A DNA stretch of 64,000 nt from Clavulina sp. PMI_390 (Eukaryota > Basidiomycota > Agaricomycetes > Cantharellales > Hydnaceae), in assembly GCA_015039315.1 (NCBI GenBank), contig WIDE01000017.1, positions 400,181-464,180 on the forward strand, written 5' to 3'. Below the pieces are notes generated by a model, which was not told the DNA's origin, made no database searches, and saw only the letters and a list, made by a program, of their open reading frames with translations. Numbering within the stretch: position 1 is the first letter of the stretch; each line of letters opens with the position of its first letter. The position numbers were made by a program, and so were the translations under genes. Below, one piece after another: positions 1 through 16,106 of this stretch.

Positions 1-2578
1 CTCCAGTACTTCTCCGCGACAAACTCTCGCCCAAATGTGATATTATCTCTCTTGCGAAGGAATATTTGATTGAGACTCAATAGTGATTATGTGGAAAGTT
101 CACCAACGCACCAGAGAAGCATTCTGGATCCACGGTGTTTGTGCACAGTAAGCAGTGGTGCCTCCGATCTGGACGCTCCCAGACGTCCTCCGCATCTCAC
201 CAATAATACCTGGCACCTTCATATCAAGATTCGGCCACGATTAGCCTCGGAAATTCAACACTTACCATACAAGACACTGGACTTCCCACTTCCAATCCTT
301 CCTACGATGGCATGAACTGCTCCCCCGCGAGGGATGGAGAAGTTGATCGATTGTAGAGAGAATGGTTCCGAGCTTGTTTCCTTGGGATCAGAAGGAGCCG
401 AAGACGCTTTTTTGGTAGTAGGTTTAGACTTGCTAGCTTTCTTAGCAGGTTCTTTGGTTGGAGAGGAAAACCGTTCCCACTGGAAGCTCGCATCATTTAC
501 AGAGAGTGCGACCTTGAGGTCCTCGTCCTGTTGAACGACGTCGTTGTCGAGACATTCAGCCTCAAAGACCGAGGTCATTCGGCCTAGGGCATTCTGCCCA
601 TCAACGATGGAAGAGAGAGCGCGAGGCAAGGTCATCAAGGGAGCACGGAGGAGATTAAAGTACGCCAAGCTCGTAAATATGGTCGCAGGCTCTAGCTTGT
701 GCCCCAGGGCAGCGTAGACCACAAATGCAACAACAGAAGCAAGGATTGGAAGGGTAAATGCGACCGCTTGGCTATGAACGAATGAATTCATACATGACTT
801 TCGATGACGGAAATGATAAAGCAAGGCTTACGTCGCTGAACGGATAATGAGAAGGGTTCGAATGCCCTTCAGCTCGTCATGACGAATCTCGTTGATCCCT
901 AAGATCCGTATCAACAACGAAGGACTGTCGAAGAGTAAAGCTATACTCACGTTGCCAGAATGAGCCCTCGTAGGTAAATAATTTGACGATTTTCATTGCA
1001 CCTAAGATCCTGGTGCCCAGTTGTCAGCTGGGACGCTCCAGATTTTGATGATCATACGTACTCCTGCAGCAATCCCGCTCGGCGATCGGTAAACTTCATC
1101 GACTTCTTTCGCACCTTCAGAAGCTGGCGCATAGCGTACAGTTGCACGGGGACAGAGAACACGAAGATAGCGAACCCCGCCAGGGCAGAGACACCTATTT
1201 CTGTGATAAGAAGGGCGAGGCAGACGACAATCTTGGGACTCGTAAGGAAGATGTTTAGCAATATGATCAGATGAAAGAGGTCATACCGTGACAGGAGCAG
1301 TCCAGGCCTAAGAAGCGAGTGTTAACCCAGTGGTCGATCACAACGATCACGTTTCAACTTACAGGATGGCACCATTGGAAAAAGTAGTCCACACGAGAGA
1401 TATCAGTAGAGACATGGTTCACCATGCTCCCATTTGGGTGCAAAATTCGGCTATGTGGAGTAAACGTAAGCCCGCGGGCAAGGAGCCAGTTGGTAAGGGC
1501 AGATCGCGAGGCAACCCCAAGGCTCATGCTTCGCCAGTACCACTGATGCTGACAGACTGAGGCAACTAGGAGAAGCAAGAACAGCCCGACGGCAGCTCCT
1601 ATCCCTCGGCCGACGCCAGGGACAGGTGTGCCCTCCAGTTTCGCGACCGCCCTTTTCTGCGCTTCGGTGATGATAACCTGTGAGGAACAGTTGAACGTAT
1701 TAGCTTACGCAGAAGCAGTCTACGGTAAAACTAGCCTTGGAGACAAGTGGCGCGCCGAGCTGGGCTATATCGTTCGTTAATTTCAAGAAGCCTTTGAAGC
1801 ATCCGGTCAACAACCAAAGTGATCGAGAGTCGGGTAAACACACCTCCCAGCCAGAACTGGAAACCAAAGGTGTCGATTAGAGTCATCATAAGGGAGGCTT
1901 TGGCTCGAGACTTGAGTTTCCAGGCCTGGAGTCGTTGCTCTCGGCGCGCTGCATTGCCACGGGTGCGAACGAACCACCAGGCACGACGAATGTAGTGAGG
2001 ACGAGCAGCACCGGAGTCCAACTTGGCGTTCCACTCCTTCGCAGCCTCTACGTGTTGGGTCCAGGATGCCTGTAGCTTAGCTGATAACAAGGAAGCTTGG
2101 CGGGAAGCATCCATGCGCCATAGATCGTCGGCCTATCAGTCACCGCAACAAGCGGTGTCAACAAAGCAAGTATGATATTCCAGATAATAGAACTTACCTG
2201 AAGTGGTCGTTTCCATCCTATCATCATGATTTCAAACACCCAAGAGAAAGTAAGGAGTGACCAGAGAGGGGCGGTGGCCACAGGAATCTCCGGGGCATCA
2301 TCCAGCGACGAATGTGGAGGTCTTGGAGGAGATAACAGCCATCGCCATCTTCGAGCACTATTTGAGTCGCATTTTCAGTACAAACTCGCATCCAGCAGTG
2401 GTTCCGAAGGATGTTGAACAGTGCCAACACGCTTGGGAAATTTGGCCAACTGTTCCGATGACTCGATAGACAGCTCTCACCTGCCACCTAAAACTTCTGA
2501 ATCATCCTTAGCAGAGTCATTCTGAGATGGTCCGCCTTCCATGTCGTCGATTTTCTCCTTGGTAGTTGTAGATTGCAT
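1..2578 (-). CDS. ABC transporter, ABCC/MRP type (partial, 3' part lies beyond the left edge)
   Basis: Full-type ABC exporter of the ABCC (multidrug-resistance-associated, Yor1/Ycf1-like) family. These are membrane pumps that export conjugates or drugs using ATP. The gene starts at the ATG at 2576-2578 and reads leftwards through many short introns. Visible in order: a hydrophilic N-terminal segment with SLDDAPEIPVATAPLWSLLTF; a typical ABCC lead-in (ADDLWRMD, about 2130); first transmembrane-domain segments with LTNDIAQLGAPLV (about 1760) and LLTFTPHSRILHPNG-like loop; then nucleotide-binding domain 1 with Walker A GRIGSGKSS (about 265-290). Past the next intron come AYCAQTPWIQNAS (about 120-165) and, at the edge, DNITFGREF, the usual ABCC sequence before the signature motif. 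The second half is outside the window. Exon 2 (about 2200-2480) has a stop just upstream of its conserved part, so the first splice is uncertain. The substrate cannot be inferred. Confidence 0.9.
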
Positions 2579-3448
2579 CGCTGGGGTGGGGCCAACCCCA
2601 AAAGTGAGTGAAAGAGTGGAAGGGGGAAATATGGGTCACCGCTGATCAAAGCAAGCCAATCGACTGATCTTTTATTAGTTCAACGGGCCTGGATGTTGGC
2701 TTCGGGCGGTTTCTTGGCTGTATTCCGCATTCTACGGCGCGTTGGCGAAGTCGGTCGGGACGGAAGCCGCCAACCGAGGTCGGAACGACGCCGGCTGGTT
2801 CCGCTATCCAGAAAACTCCATCCTTGGATTCTTCGCCTGCGTATGCTTATGGGGCTAGAAAGAAGTGGCACCTGGGCTAATGTACATATTTTCGTGCTAA
2901 TTTGCTGCACTGATATCTCTAACCAATAGATAGGTTAAGACAAACAGCATATGCCGAGATGTTGTTTTCCAGACATCTCTCTTTCAACTCTGGAACCCGA
3001 TGAAGGCATTACGGACAGACATCGTTGATAATTTTAATTATAAAGAGTTCAGAATGGCAAGCACGGAGTCGACTGTCCTACCCTTGGCAAGTTTGTGACG
3101 ACTAAAGCTTCAAGAGAACATCCGAGTCCCTGACTTCGGGCAGGCGTTCGGCCCAGACACGAAATTCAAGGAAAACGGAAGAAAGAGCTCCATCATACCC
3201 TTTTGGGGGTGCTAAAGGGCTATCATAATTCAAGCAATATATACACTCGAGGGATGGGATAATAAAACATATGCATCGTGGATGGCACAATAACGATATC
3301 GTTCCGCAGGTCTGGTCTTCTGAATTGTATGTTGACCAACGGCCGGCATGGCTACAAGCCGCGAATCATCAACCGACCCCGGTCAAAGCATTCGCTCCGC
3401 AGTCAACCACTGGCAGGACTTCTTTGAAATGCTTCAGCCTGAAGACCG
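2579..3448. other. Intergenic region: promoter side of the ABC gene and 3' flank of the esterase
   Basis: About 870 bases between the start of the ABC transporter gene and the stop of the esterase gene, both on the minus strand. Short open frames on both strands (for example 2693-2929 plus) show no recognisable domain, splice signals or family resemblance. It should hold the ABC promoter. I see no repeat or RNA gene. Confidence 0.5.
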
Positions 3449-4655
3449 CTATGCAGCAGGGCGGGTAAAGTTCATGAAGAACGACTGGATGATTGCGCTC
3501 GCGGATATATGGGTCGGCAGGTCCCCAGCCGCAATTTGAGAAAAATTGATGTCGGTGGAGGGCCAGTCGTGCTCTATACAACATGAAGTTATAAAGGACC
3601 AGATGACAGCGTAAGAATGCCAGGAAGGAACAGACGGGTAAAATTTGAACGCTTCACTCACTCTGATCGTCGGTCTTGTAATGCTGAAGCGCGCCATACT
3701 GGCCCCCACATGTCCAAATGAGGTGGTGCACGTCGTCGTTGAACGAGTCGACCTGAGTATAGGGTGTCTCGCACCCATTCCGCTCAGCCCAGAAGCCCAA
3801 CCTGTCCAAGTGGAGGATGCAAGTGGGGTAATCAGCGGCTCGCTCCCGAAACTTCGGTCCGTCATGGGCCTCCACACCCTTTACAGGCTCCCGAAATACA
3901 GTATAAAACCCTGATCGTCCCACTCACCAGGTAGGAATTGGAGGCTCGTAGCCTCCCTCGCCTTGTCCGCCATTGTAAAATACGTCCGCGTCCGCGCCTC
4001 CGTGGAACTCCAAGATCGGCGTGACGCTCCTCGCCGGTGTGCACCCATCGTCCACACCCGTCGCGTCCGTATAAAAGCTCCCCGAAGCAGGCGAAAACGC
4101 CGCAAACTCGCCGCCCACCGTATCATTGCACGCAATCGTGTTCACAAACCCACCGCCAATCGAGAGACCCGTCGCGTAGATTCGTGCGGAATCAATACAG
4201 TATTTTGTGCGCACGTCGGCGAGAAGGTCCCAGACGAACTGGAGGTCCTCGGGAACGCTTGCGGTGCTGTAGTTCGCGCCTGCCCATGCGCCTCCGAGGC
4301 CGTTAGGGTAGATCATGATCTTGTCGCCTGTGTATTGCGCGTCGTCGAGTCCGGTATCAGCTTCGAAGAAAAAGCCGACGCTGCTCGAGCCATGGAATCC
4401 GAGGATAAGCGGGTATTGGTGAGTGGAGCTGTAGTTGGAGGGGGTGTGGATGAGGTAGGACCGGGAGACTCCGCTGCTCGTGAGGTCGATGGACGTCGGG
4501 ATGCCAGGGAACCAATGCGAAACTCCACAGCCAGACGTGTCGCCGCCGGTGTAGACGCCTGCAGCGGCCGAACGACCGGTTGGCTGAGTGAGCGGAGATG
4601 CGCCAGTAAGGCCGAGGCAAGTGACGGCGGCCGCCAAGACTGACGACAACAACAT
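3449..4655 (-). CDS. Secreted CE1-family esterase (feruloyl esterase / PHB-depolymerase-like)
   Basis: Alpha/beta-hydrolase of the feruloyl-esterase B / PHB-depolymerase-like group (carbohydrate esterase family 1). These act outside the cell on ester links in plant cell-wall polysaccharides. The protein opens with a signal peptide (hydrophobic, ending around TGASPL). Catalytic features are visible: an oxyanion-region segment LILGFHGSSS; the nucleophile elbow GLSIGGGF (about 4140-4165); the acid in HGGADADVFYNGG (about 3975-4015); and the His in the last exon, KHDWPST after splicing (family form GHCWPST). Three exons are inferred: 4655 to about 3922; a middle exon with GFWAERNGC and DDVHHLIWTCGG (about 3810-3655); and a final exon ending FTRPAA at 3449. 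The gene ends without a cellulose-binding module. The elbow has Ile where many relatives have Asn. The exact substrate is not provable from sequence. Confidence 0.87.
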
Positions 4656-5370
4656 GGCTAGACCTGAGTGGCTTTATTCTTTCGGGATCTCCACTGTAAG
4701 CCCGTTGAGGATCGAGACGGCAGGGGGAGTCCGCTTGACTCAGAATTTTTTTCCACCTTGATAACTCAAAAAAGGCCCCTGCGGACAGGCGACTACACCG
4801 AGAGCGAAGATCAGGCGTCGGGAGTCAAGAAGACTGAACCACGACAACGAGCAGCTCATTTAGCCAAGACCAATTCATCGTATAATAGGGGCCGCGTGGC
4901 GTCACTGATTAGCAATGGCGGTGTTTTGCACAAGAAGCAGCGGCGATCAAGGGAGCATGTGGAGTCGCGTCTGCGCGCGTCCACGGGATAATTGGTCTGA
5001 TCTGAGGTTGGTGACGCCAATCATGACTCAGCTTTTCAGCTCATTAACAGGGTAATTACGACCTCGTGAAAAATAGTTGGAAGGCTAGAGATAAAACAAA
5101 GTAAATTCTTGGCTCTTTGCCTGACTGCGGCGGTCTGTGTTTGGTCTTATGGTGCCAGTGGCACCAGAATATGATATATGTGCGCAGCTGGCCTTTGGAG
5201 TTTACCGCTTTCCCACCCCCATATTTGACCTAGTTGTGGGTATTGACAACCCAGAGCTTCAAAAGATTTGATCACAATTGGGGTTACAAGTACAGCATTC
5301 CATCATCCTGACATAAATTATAACCAAGAAAATGTCCCCATCAATCAGGTGTCCCAACCCATGCGTAGTC
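4656..5370. other. Intergenic region upstream of the esterase
   Basis: About 715 bases between the esterase start and the arrestin-like stop, both minus strand. It should contain the esterase promoter and the arrestin-like 3' UTR. No convincing coding frame, repeat or RNA gene was seen. Confidence 0.5.
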
Positions 5371-7302
5371 CTAATAGTCAGGGACAGGAGCAAGGCTCCT
5401 TGTCTGATCACCCGGAAGGGAGTGCGTGGTGATGATAAGAGGAAGAGTGAGGAGAGGCGGGGCAAAGCCGAAAGTCCCGTACGGCTTTCGCATATTGCTC
5501 GACAACGGAGGGTTCGCTGAGACCACAATCAGACCTGGCGTCGACTCGATGCGAAGGTTCACAGCATGCTGAGCGTATAACGACGAGATCAGGCAATCAG
5601 TATCTTTCTCGGATGCCCTAACAGGTCTAGAACACAGAGAGTGAGACTCACCGCCAATCTGACATTCGGTGAGATGAAGTCTGGCATGATGTTTGCGCGA
5701 GAGACAATCTCTCCTTGCAACCACGCCTCGACCCCCATTCCAGGACCATGTCCTCCTTCTGCACCGGCAAGCAGCGCCTTCTCATCTTTCTCCTCCACAG
5801 CTCCATCACCTTTATCACCATTCGCACCACCCGTATAGGCCAGTCCCGTGTCCCAAAGCGGAACGCTGTGGGCTACCGGCTCGATGATAACCTCTGCACC
5901 CGTCTCCATAGGATGTGGAAGCTCATCCAATGGTTTGTCCGCCGAGTAGCTGTGGGATGCATCGCGCCCAATCGGATACAGAGCCTCGAGCGAAAGCTTG
6001 ATGGCTGAGCGCAAGGACTGGTAAATCGTGCCGTAGGCGTTTGCAAGCTGCTCCTCGCTCAGCGCAAAAAGGCCTCCGCCATTTGACGAGCCCGAGGCGA
6101 TGAGTGAGATAGACATGACGTCGAGAGAGACGGGGATAGGAATCGCTGTTCCCCGTGCACGGTAGACTGGCCTCGGGACGAAGCACTAATGGAAATATCC
6201 AGTGTCATAAGCGATGTGACCCTTGGCAAGTACAAGCAGATTACTGTATACCTTGACGAGAACCTCGGCTTCATAATTGTCAATTCTGACAACTAGTGTA
6301 ACCTCGTCACCTAACCAGAGATCTGGGTTCGTCGACGGGAGTGGCAACGGCAGTCCTCGCTCATACGCTGCCTGGAAGTACGGGGAAGGCAGGCTGGGAG
6401 GGAATGTCCGAGGCAGGACAATCAAAGGTTTCGCCAAGCTATTTATTTCCAACAATCAGTACCAACGACTTGGACGTAACCAAAGCATGATCCACTCACT
6501 CTTCATTGCTCCACAGCAAGCCTTTCTTAACCGTGACTTGAAGCTCGTACTTTGTAAATTCATGGAACCCGCTCTTTGAGAATGTAGGTGGCATTGGGAA
6601 CATGGTGCTCTTCTTTGCCTGGGCAGCATACGTCGTTGGGATCTGGACGGTGTACGACCACTCATGAACGAGCTCGTCGTTCTCGAGCCGGCCGAGGTCA
6701 TCACCACTGCTGCTGACGAGAGTGACAGGGATGATGACCAAGGCGCGCTCGAACGCCTGGTCTCCGAGATCGAATTGTGCGCCTTTACTGCTCGAAATGA
6801 TGCGCACGCAACGCAGCTAAGATTAAAGCATATTCAGTGGACAGCCTGCCCCACACTATGGCAAGGTAAGGAACAGACATACCTCAAGGTTGACAGACTT
6901 TATCCGATCTTTCTGCGCACTATTGGCCGAGGGCAACTCCAGCGAAACGGTGCCCGAGATGGTTGAGCCAGTCCAGAAGAACGGGGTGCTCGCGCCATTG
7001 GCAGCAAACGAGCTGACCGTGAGACCGATCACATTGCCAGAGTGTTTCTGGAGCTTGGAGTACGAGTGCAAGGCGGTGGGTGTCTCAGTTCCCTGATAGT
7101 AATCGTCTGGAGTGGCCTGGATGGGCGAGTGGCGTTCCTGGGAGCTATCTGGAGTGTATGCAGGGGGTTCGGACTGCATCGGAGATATAAATAAAGAAAG
7201 GTACGAGCGATCGCCGAGGGGTGGTTGTTGTAAGGCACTGCAGTCTCAAAGGAGATCGCTAGTCAACCAACTCACAGAGTTTGCTCCAGGACCCAACGCC
7301 AT
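5371..7302 (-). CDS. Arrestin-like (alpha-arrestin fold) protein
   Basis: Probable arrestin-fold adaptor. Fungal alpha-arrestins link plasma-membrane cargo to ubiquitin ligases for endocytosis. The best start is the ATG at 7300-7302, giving a nine-residue first exon (MALGPGANS) spliced at GTGAGT onto SEPPAYTPDSS; the second in-frame ATG at 7177-7179 is the alternative. Exons then carry beta-sandwich-type segments: FWTGSTISGTVSLELP, RIKSVNLEVRCVRIISSS-like strands, HEWSYTVQIPTT, FHEFTKYELQVTVKKG (about 6500-6650), WLGDEVTLVVRID (about 6290-6350), and a C-terminal half with LWDTGLAYTGG and ISPNVRL. The last exon runs to the stop at 5371. An acidic low-complexity insert (EEKDEKALLAGAEGG) interrupts the C half. 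I do not see a clear PPxY motif apart from the N-terminal PPAY. Family assignment rests on domain feel and is moderately sure. Confidence 0.6.
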
Positions 7303-7602
7303 GTTTGACAGGGGGGGAAAAGGACGAGGACTGATGGGCTATTAGTAGCGTGTGTGGAGGAGGGGGTCAAGTATAAGACCGCGGTTGTGGACAGCCCGCG
7401 GTTCCGCGTGGAGCACTGGGCCAGTCGATCGACCCGGGCCAAAGATACATTTTACATTTACCCTCCCAATTCACTGATAAAGTTACTCGGATTATTGACA
7501 CCGACGGCATTATCTGGGCCAAGACAGCGACAAACAACAGGCAGCCGACTCGGACCTGGGAAGCAGCTCACCCCTCGTCTTGCCCATTGACTCACATCTC
7601 AC
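7303..7602. promoter_or_regulatory. Divergent promoter region (arrestin-like gene / EFG1)
   Basis: 300 bases separate the two start codons of oppositely directed genes, so both promoters must lie here. No defined factor site can be supported from sequence alone. Confidence 0.5.
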
Positions 7603-8697
7603 ATGCCTCCGTCACGCACGCAAAAGTCCAAGACCTCTCATGAACCACAAAACAGACTCCCTGGCGTACAAAAACTAAAGTCGGCAATCCGTCAAGCCAC
7701 ACGATTACTTGCAAAAGTCTGCTTCCGTCTTTCCTTGTGGCTCTTGCTGTTATGCATATATTCAATGTGTCTACCCTGCTATAAAAATCTCTAGGAGAAG
7801 CTAGGGGCAAACATCAGAGTAGAAACTGAGAGAAGACTGAAAGCTCTCGAGGCCGATCTCGCTCAAGCTCAGCAGAACAAAGTGGAGAAAACAAATGCTT
7901 CAAGGTATCATATGGTGCGTATCGTTGTGATTTGTTACTATAAAGACCTTCTTAGCTATGTGCTAACCATTGCCATGTTCTCAAGGTGAAATTCTTTGGT
8001 GAATCATCTCGCCCAAAACCCCAGGACATCTTCGCTGGTCACTAACCATACTCGTTTAGAGCGGCAAAAAGCGATTCGAAAAATAAAGAAGACGAATCGT
8101 GCGCTCTCGGATGACTCCCTGGACCCCAAAGCTCGACGGAAGCTAGAGAAAACCCTGTTCTCCCAGCGTGTCGATCTCAACTATATCCTTGTCAGTTTTT
8201 CGCATTCGTCTCAAGAGGCGCCAAGCTCACTGATACTTCGCTCTGTTCTTCAGAACTTTCCCAACACCCGAAAATACGTTTCGCTCTACCCTGCTCAATC
8301 CGCAACTGAGGGTATAGAGGATCCAGCCGCGCCGTCTACCTCGACCAGCATCAGTGCCGAAACGGACGCGACGCGGGAAGAGATCAGGAAATGGGTTAAA
8401 GACTCGATGAAGACTGGAGCCATGGAGGCCGAGCCAGAGAATAATCTGGCAAAGCATACTGCCGGTGATGCTCCCGCTGCGGTTGATGAAGATGGTGATG
8501 AAGATGAAGATGAGGGCGAGGAAGCGTCGGAGGACGGAAAGGCGTCTTCATTACCCTCCAAGGGAGACAAGAAAAGCAAGCTGAAGAGTAAGTCCAAGGA
8601 TAAGGACAAGACGCGAAAAAGCAAGGGGTCGAAGCATAACGCTGGGAACGCATCAGAACCCAACCTCACAGTGGAAAACGACGATTTCTTCGAATGA
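7603..8697 (+). CDS. EFG1: rRNA-processing protein EFG1
   Basis: Nucleolar factor of the EFG1 family (needed for 18S rRNA maturation in yeast; not the Candida transcription factor of the same name). Start ATG at 7603 (MPPSRTQKS). Exons give GVQKLKSAIRQATRLLAK, then after an intron KLGANIRVETERRLKALE and a coiled-coil stretch to about 7903, then RYHM, VKFF and ERQKAIRKIKKTNRA, the conserved core. NFPNTRKYVSLYP follows the next intron (acceptor about 8250). The VKFF segment is carried by a 13-base exon (7986-7998) bounded by AG and GT. The tail is acidic, then Lys-rich (DEDGDEDEDEGEEASEDG, then KSKLKSKSKDKDK), as is usual in nucleolar proteins. The stop is at 8695-8697. The gene is divergent from the arrestin-like gene and convergent with the P-type ATPase. 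Confidence 0.85.
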
Positions 8698-8928
8698 TCA
8701 ATATCAGCGCTATCCAAGTATTAATTTGGGTCTGATGGGGGAATCATCTCTAGTTAAATCCATGAGATATTGTATCATACTTTCGCTATCATCTCTTTTA
8801 GCAACCAAATAATTCAAGTGATAGCTAAACCCTCCACTATCCAAAGCCTCCTCGATGTCAAAGAACAGGATGGTTCCCCAAATCTCTGGAGGAAGAATGC
8901 AGAACAAAACGAATGTGAAAAGAAAATA

Positions 8929-13419
<4,491 letters not shown>

Positions 13420-16106
13420 AGGAGCCGTATGGAGTCTCGTAGACAAGGCTACGAACTCGGTGTCGGCTCAAAGTCGAAAGGGCCGAGAATTGGCCAGCAA
13501 GAGCACCGTGTCCGCAAGTGCTTTTTGGTTTGAAGCCCAGAGGAGGCTCCTGGTGAGTCCAATCTTCAGTAAAAGAGTGCCAGTGTGGGATGAGAAGAGG
13601 TTGGAGAATTTGTGGAATAAGATCCACACAAGTGCTGGCAAGCGTTCTGGTTGGTCACCGTTCGAGGGATGCGTTGATTGAATAAGCGCCGGAGGCACCC
13701 CATTCAGTTTGCTGCGCGCCCTGGCTTGGGCGACGGGCTCCTATATCACATCACACCCTATTATTCATCCTTACATCGTTATTCCTTGAAGTCATTCGTT
13801 ACTAAGTTTCAGCCAAAAGTTGAAGACGGGGACCCCAAGGACCGAATGGTATTTGGTAACTCGAATAGCGCAAGAACGTGCGCGAGTACGTAGAAATACA
13901 AACGATCAGGGAAACATGGGGCAGGGAAGTAATGGTAGGAAGACGGGCAAAGCACAATGGGTTTTTTTAGACTGAATGATACATTTTGACTTTCGTTTGT
14001 TTACGAACGAGAATATGATGTCTGTTTGGTATTGGGGTGGAGAAATGTGGTTTAAGGTTTAGATGGGAGGAACGAGCGAACAGGATCATGGAAAAGCGGA
14101 ACAGAAGACGAAAGAATGTGTCAATGTGCGGAACGGGAGGTGTGCTTGGAGGGCGAGTCAAGATGCAGAAGGGGGATGGGGGGACGGGCATCCCAGAAAA
14201 CGACAACGAATGAATGAAAACCCGAAACAAGGAGGTGGAGGGGGAAGTCGGAGGAGGGACACGCTCAGTCGCCTTTTGCGAGCACTACACGTACTACTGC
14301 AGCAAGCAAGTCTCATCGACATAACAAAGACGCTGGGGAAGGGGGATGGACGAAGCGAGACAGAAGAAAGAGGAAATGGAAGGTGGCGGTGAGCGCGAGA
14401 TGAAGGTGGGGAGGATGAGAGTTTTCTAGTCGGGTGATCAAACAATCGGAGAGGGGGGGATAGAGGATTGCGGGGAAGCTGGATAAAAGGAAATGATGCA
14501 AACACTAGCTCGAATGCAGCAGATATAGAGAGAAACGTATTAAAAGGCGTATCAAGAAATGGGAGCGGAACCCTATGAAAACAAGACGGATGATGACGAG
14601 AGAGACGGGAAAAAAGCAAACCCACAAAACATATACCAAGTGAACGGAAATAGAACTACATTTTGTTGGGGAAGATGATAAAAAAAACAGGTGGGATCGA
14701 CCTTGTCTTCCCTGATATACTACATACCGCTCGACGTTAATTGGATCGAGGGATGTGAGTTGATGCCGCGAGAGATGCTGGTGGGCAACATATCGATATA
14801 AGAACAACGATGGGGATAGAGGCAGGGCACGACAACCCAGACGCCCACGGAGCAGGCCAATGAAAGGAAGTGAAAGGAAGGATATATGAAGTGAAAAGTG
14901 CAGTCCATAATGAAAGGTGAAGAAAACACAGCAGACAAGAAACGGAAAACCGATAGCAGATGCCAAATGCCACAGAGACCATGATGATACACTTAATTGG
15001 AAGTTGGGGTGTGTTTTGATGACAGGAAAATGAGAAGGGCAGACAGACAGGCAAAAGGCACTTGGCTTTTTCCCTGCGATCATGACGACATGGCGATGAG
15101 ATGATGGAACGAGGACATGCAGAAGAGGCTGGAGCAGGTCGGCACGCTAACACGTCCGCTTTGTCGGGAACGAGAATGCGAGAAGAGCGGATGTAGCATG
15201 GAGACAGTCCTCTCAGGGAATCGCCACAGAATAGGGCACGTCGCTGTGCAGGGTGGTTTCACTACAGGCGGATCAAGTTAGAGAACAGTCTCCTGATTGA
15301 ACGGAGAGATCAGACGACTCACAGGAGACGGGAGATGACAGGGCCAATAGAAATACGAGGGAGGAGGGAACGGGGCAAGGAAATGGGGCGGCAAAGAAAA
15401 GGGGAACGCGCAACAAAACACAACCAGAGAAAGCCCAACAATCCAACGAAAAGTCGAGCCAAAGGTTATAATTTAAGACCACACATGAGCCATTGGCAAT
15501 CGCAGGGAATGACGAGTGCAAACACATCATACGATGCGGGACAATGAGCATAATGCGAGGCAAAAGGGAGTAGGGGAAGAAAGGGCCGTTTGTAAGAGGT
15601 GGTATCCGAAAGCGAATTATGGCCGGTTGACGATAGTACGAATGTTGCGAGTTGCGCGATGGTGACTGGGAAGGTTACGCGGAAGGGATGGTCCGCGCGA
15701 TATGGACGGGAGTGGGCGGTGTAGGTGTGAAATAGGGTGGGATGAAAGTGATTACGGAAGACATCGGGTAAGTGTAACGAGGGGGATTCTAGGTCGAGTA
15801 GCAATCGACACAATTTCCGCACCAGCGGACAACAATTGCATGCAATTGGGGAGAGCCGAGGATGCGAAAAAAGAAAGGATGGAGAAACGAGTGTAGGATC
15901 CCAGCCGGAACACGTGTGTGAAGTGAGGAGTCTAGGCGCCGCAATGACGTGGTGCAGAAGAGTGATCGGAAGAGGATACGAAAAATAGCCATAATTTAAC
16001 AAAAAGTTAGGAGGATAGGAGCCGGAAAACGAGGCTCTACATACCAATCAAGGAAATAGGGCCCATCCGGGTGTAGACCACTCGCGCAGCAATAGAGGCA
16101 ACTCCT
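13420..16106. other. Long non-coding stretch, strongly purine-rich on the plus strand
   Basis: About 2.7 kb lies between the ATPase start and the stop of the Edc1-like gene, both minus strand. From about 13,860 to 15,800 the plus strand is dominated by G and A (runs such as GGAGGTGGAGGGGGAAG), so a minus-strand transcript would be C/U-rich. Minus frames of up to 193 codons here encode Ser/Leu/Phe/Pro-rich sequence, as expected from a pyrimidine-rich template, and match no family. The region must hold the ATPase promoter and/or long 5' leader and the 3' UTR of the upstream gene. Confidence 0.6.

Noticed and set aside
850..880. tRNA B-box-like GGTTCGAATGCC
   Set aside because: It lies inside an ABC transporter exon and no A-box or cloverleaf can be drawn around it.
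2693..2929. 78-codon plus-strand frame
   Set aside because: Arg-rich composition, no similarity, lies in the promoter side of the ABC gene.
3963..4643. 226-codon plus-strand frame
   Set aside because: Antisense to the esterase exon, Arg/Ala-rich as expected of a shadow of GC-rich coding sequence.
14505..15083. 192-codon hydrophobic minus-strand frame
   Set aside because: Its composition (Ser, Leu, Phe, Pro, His) follows directly from the pyrimidine-rich strand; no domain, and other frames there are open too.
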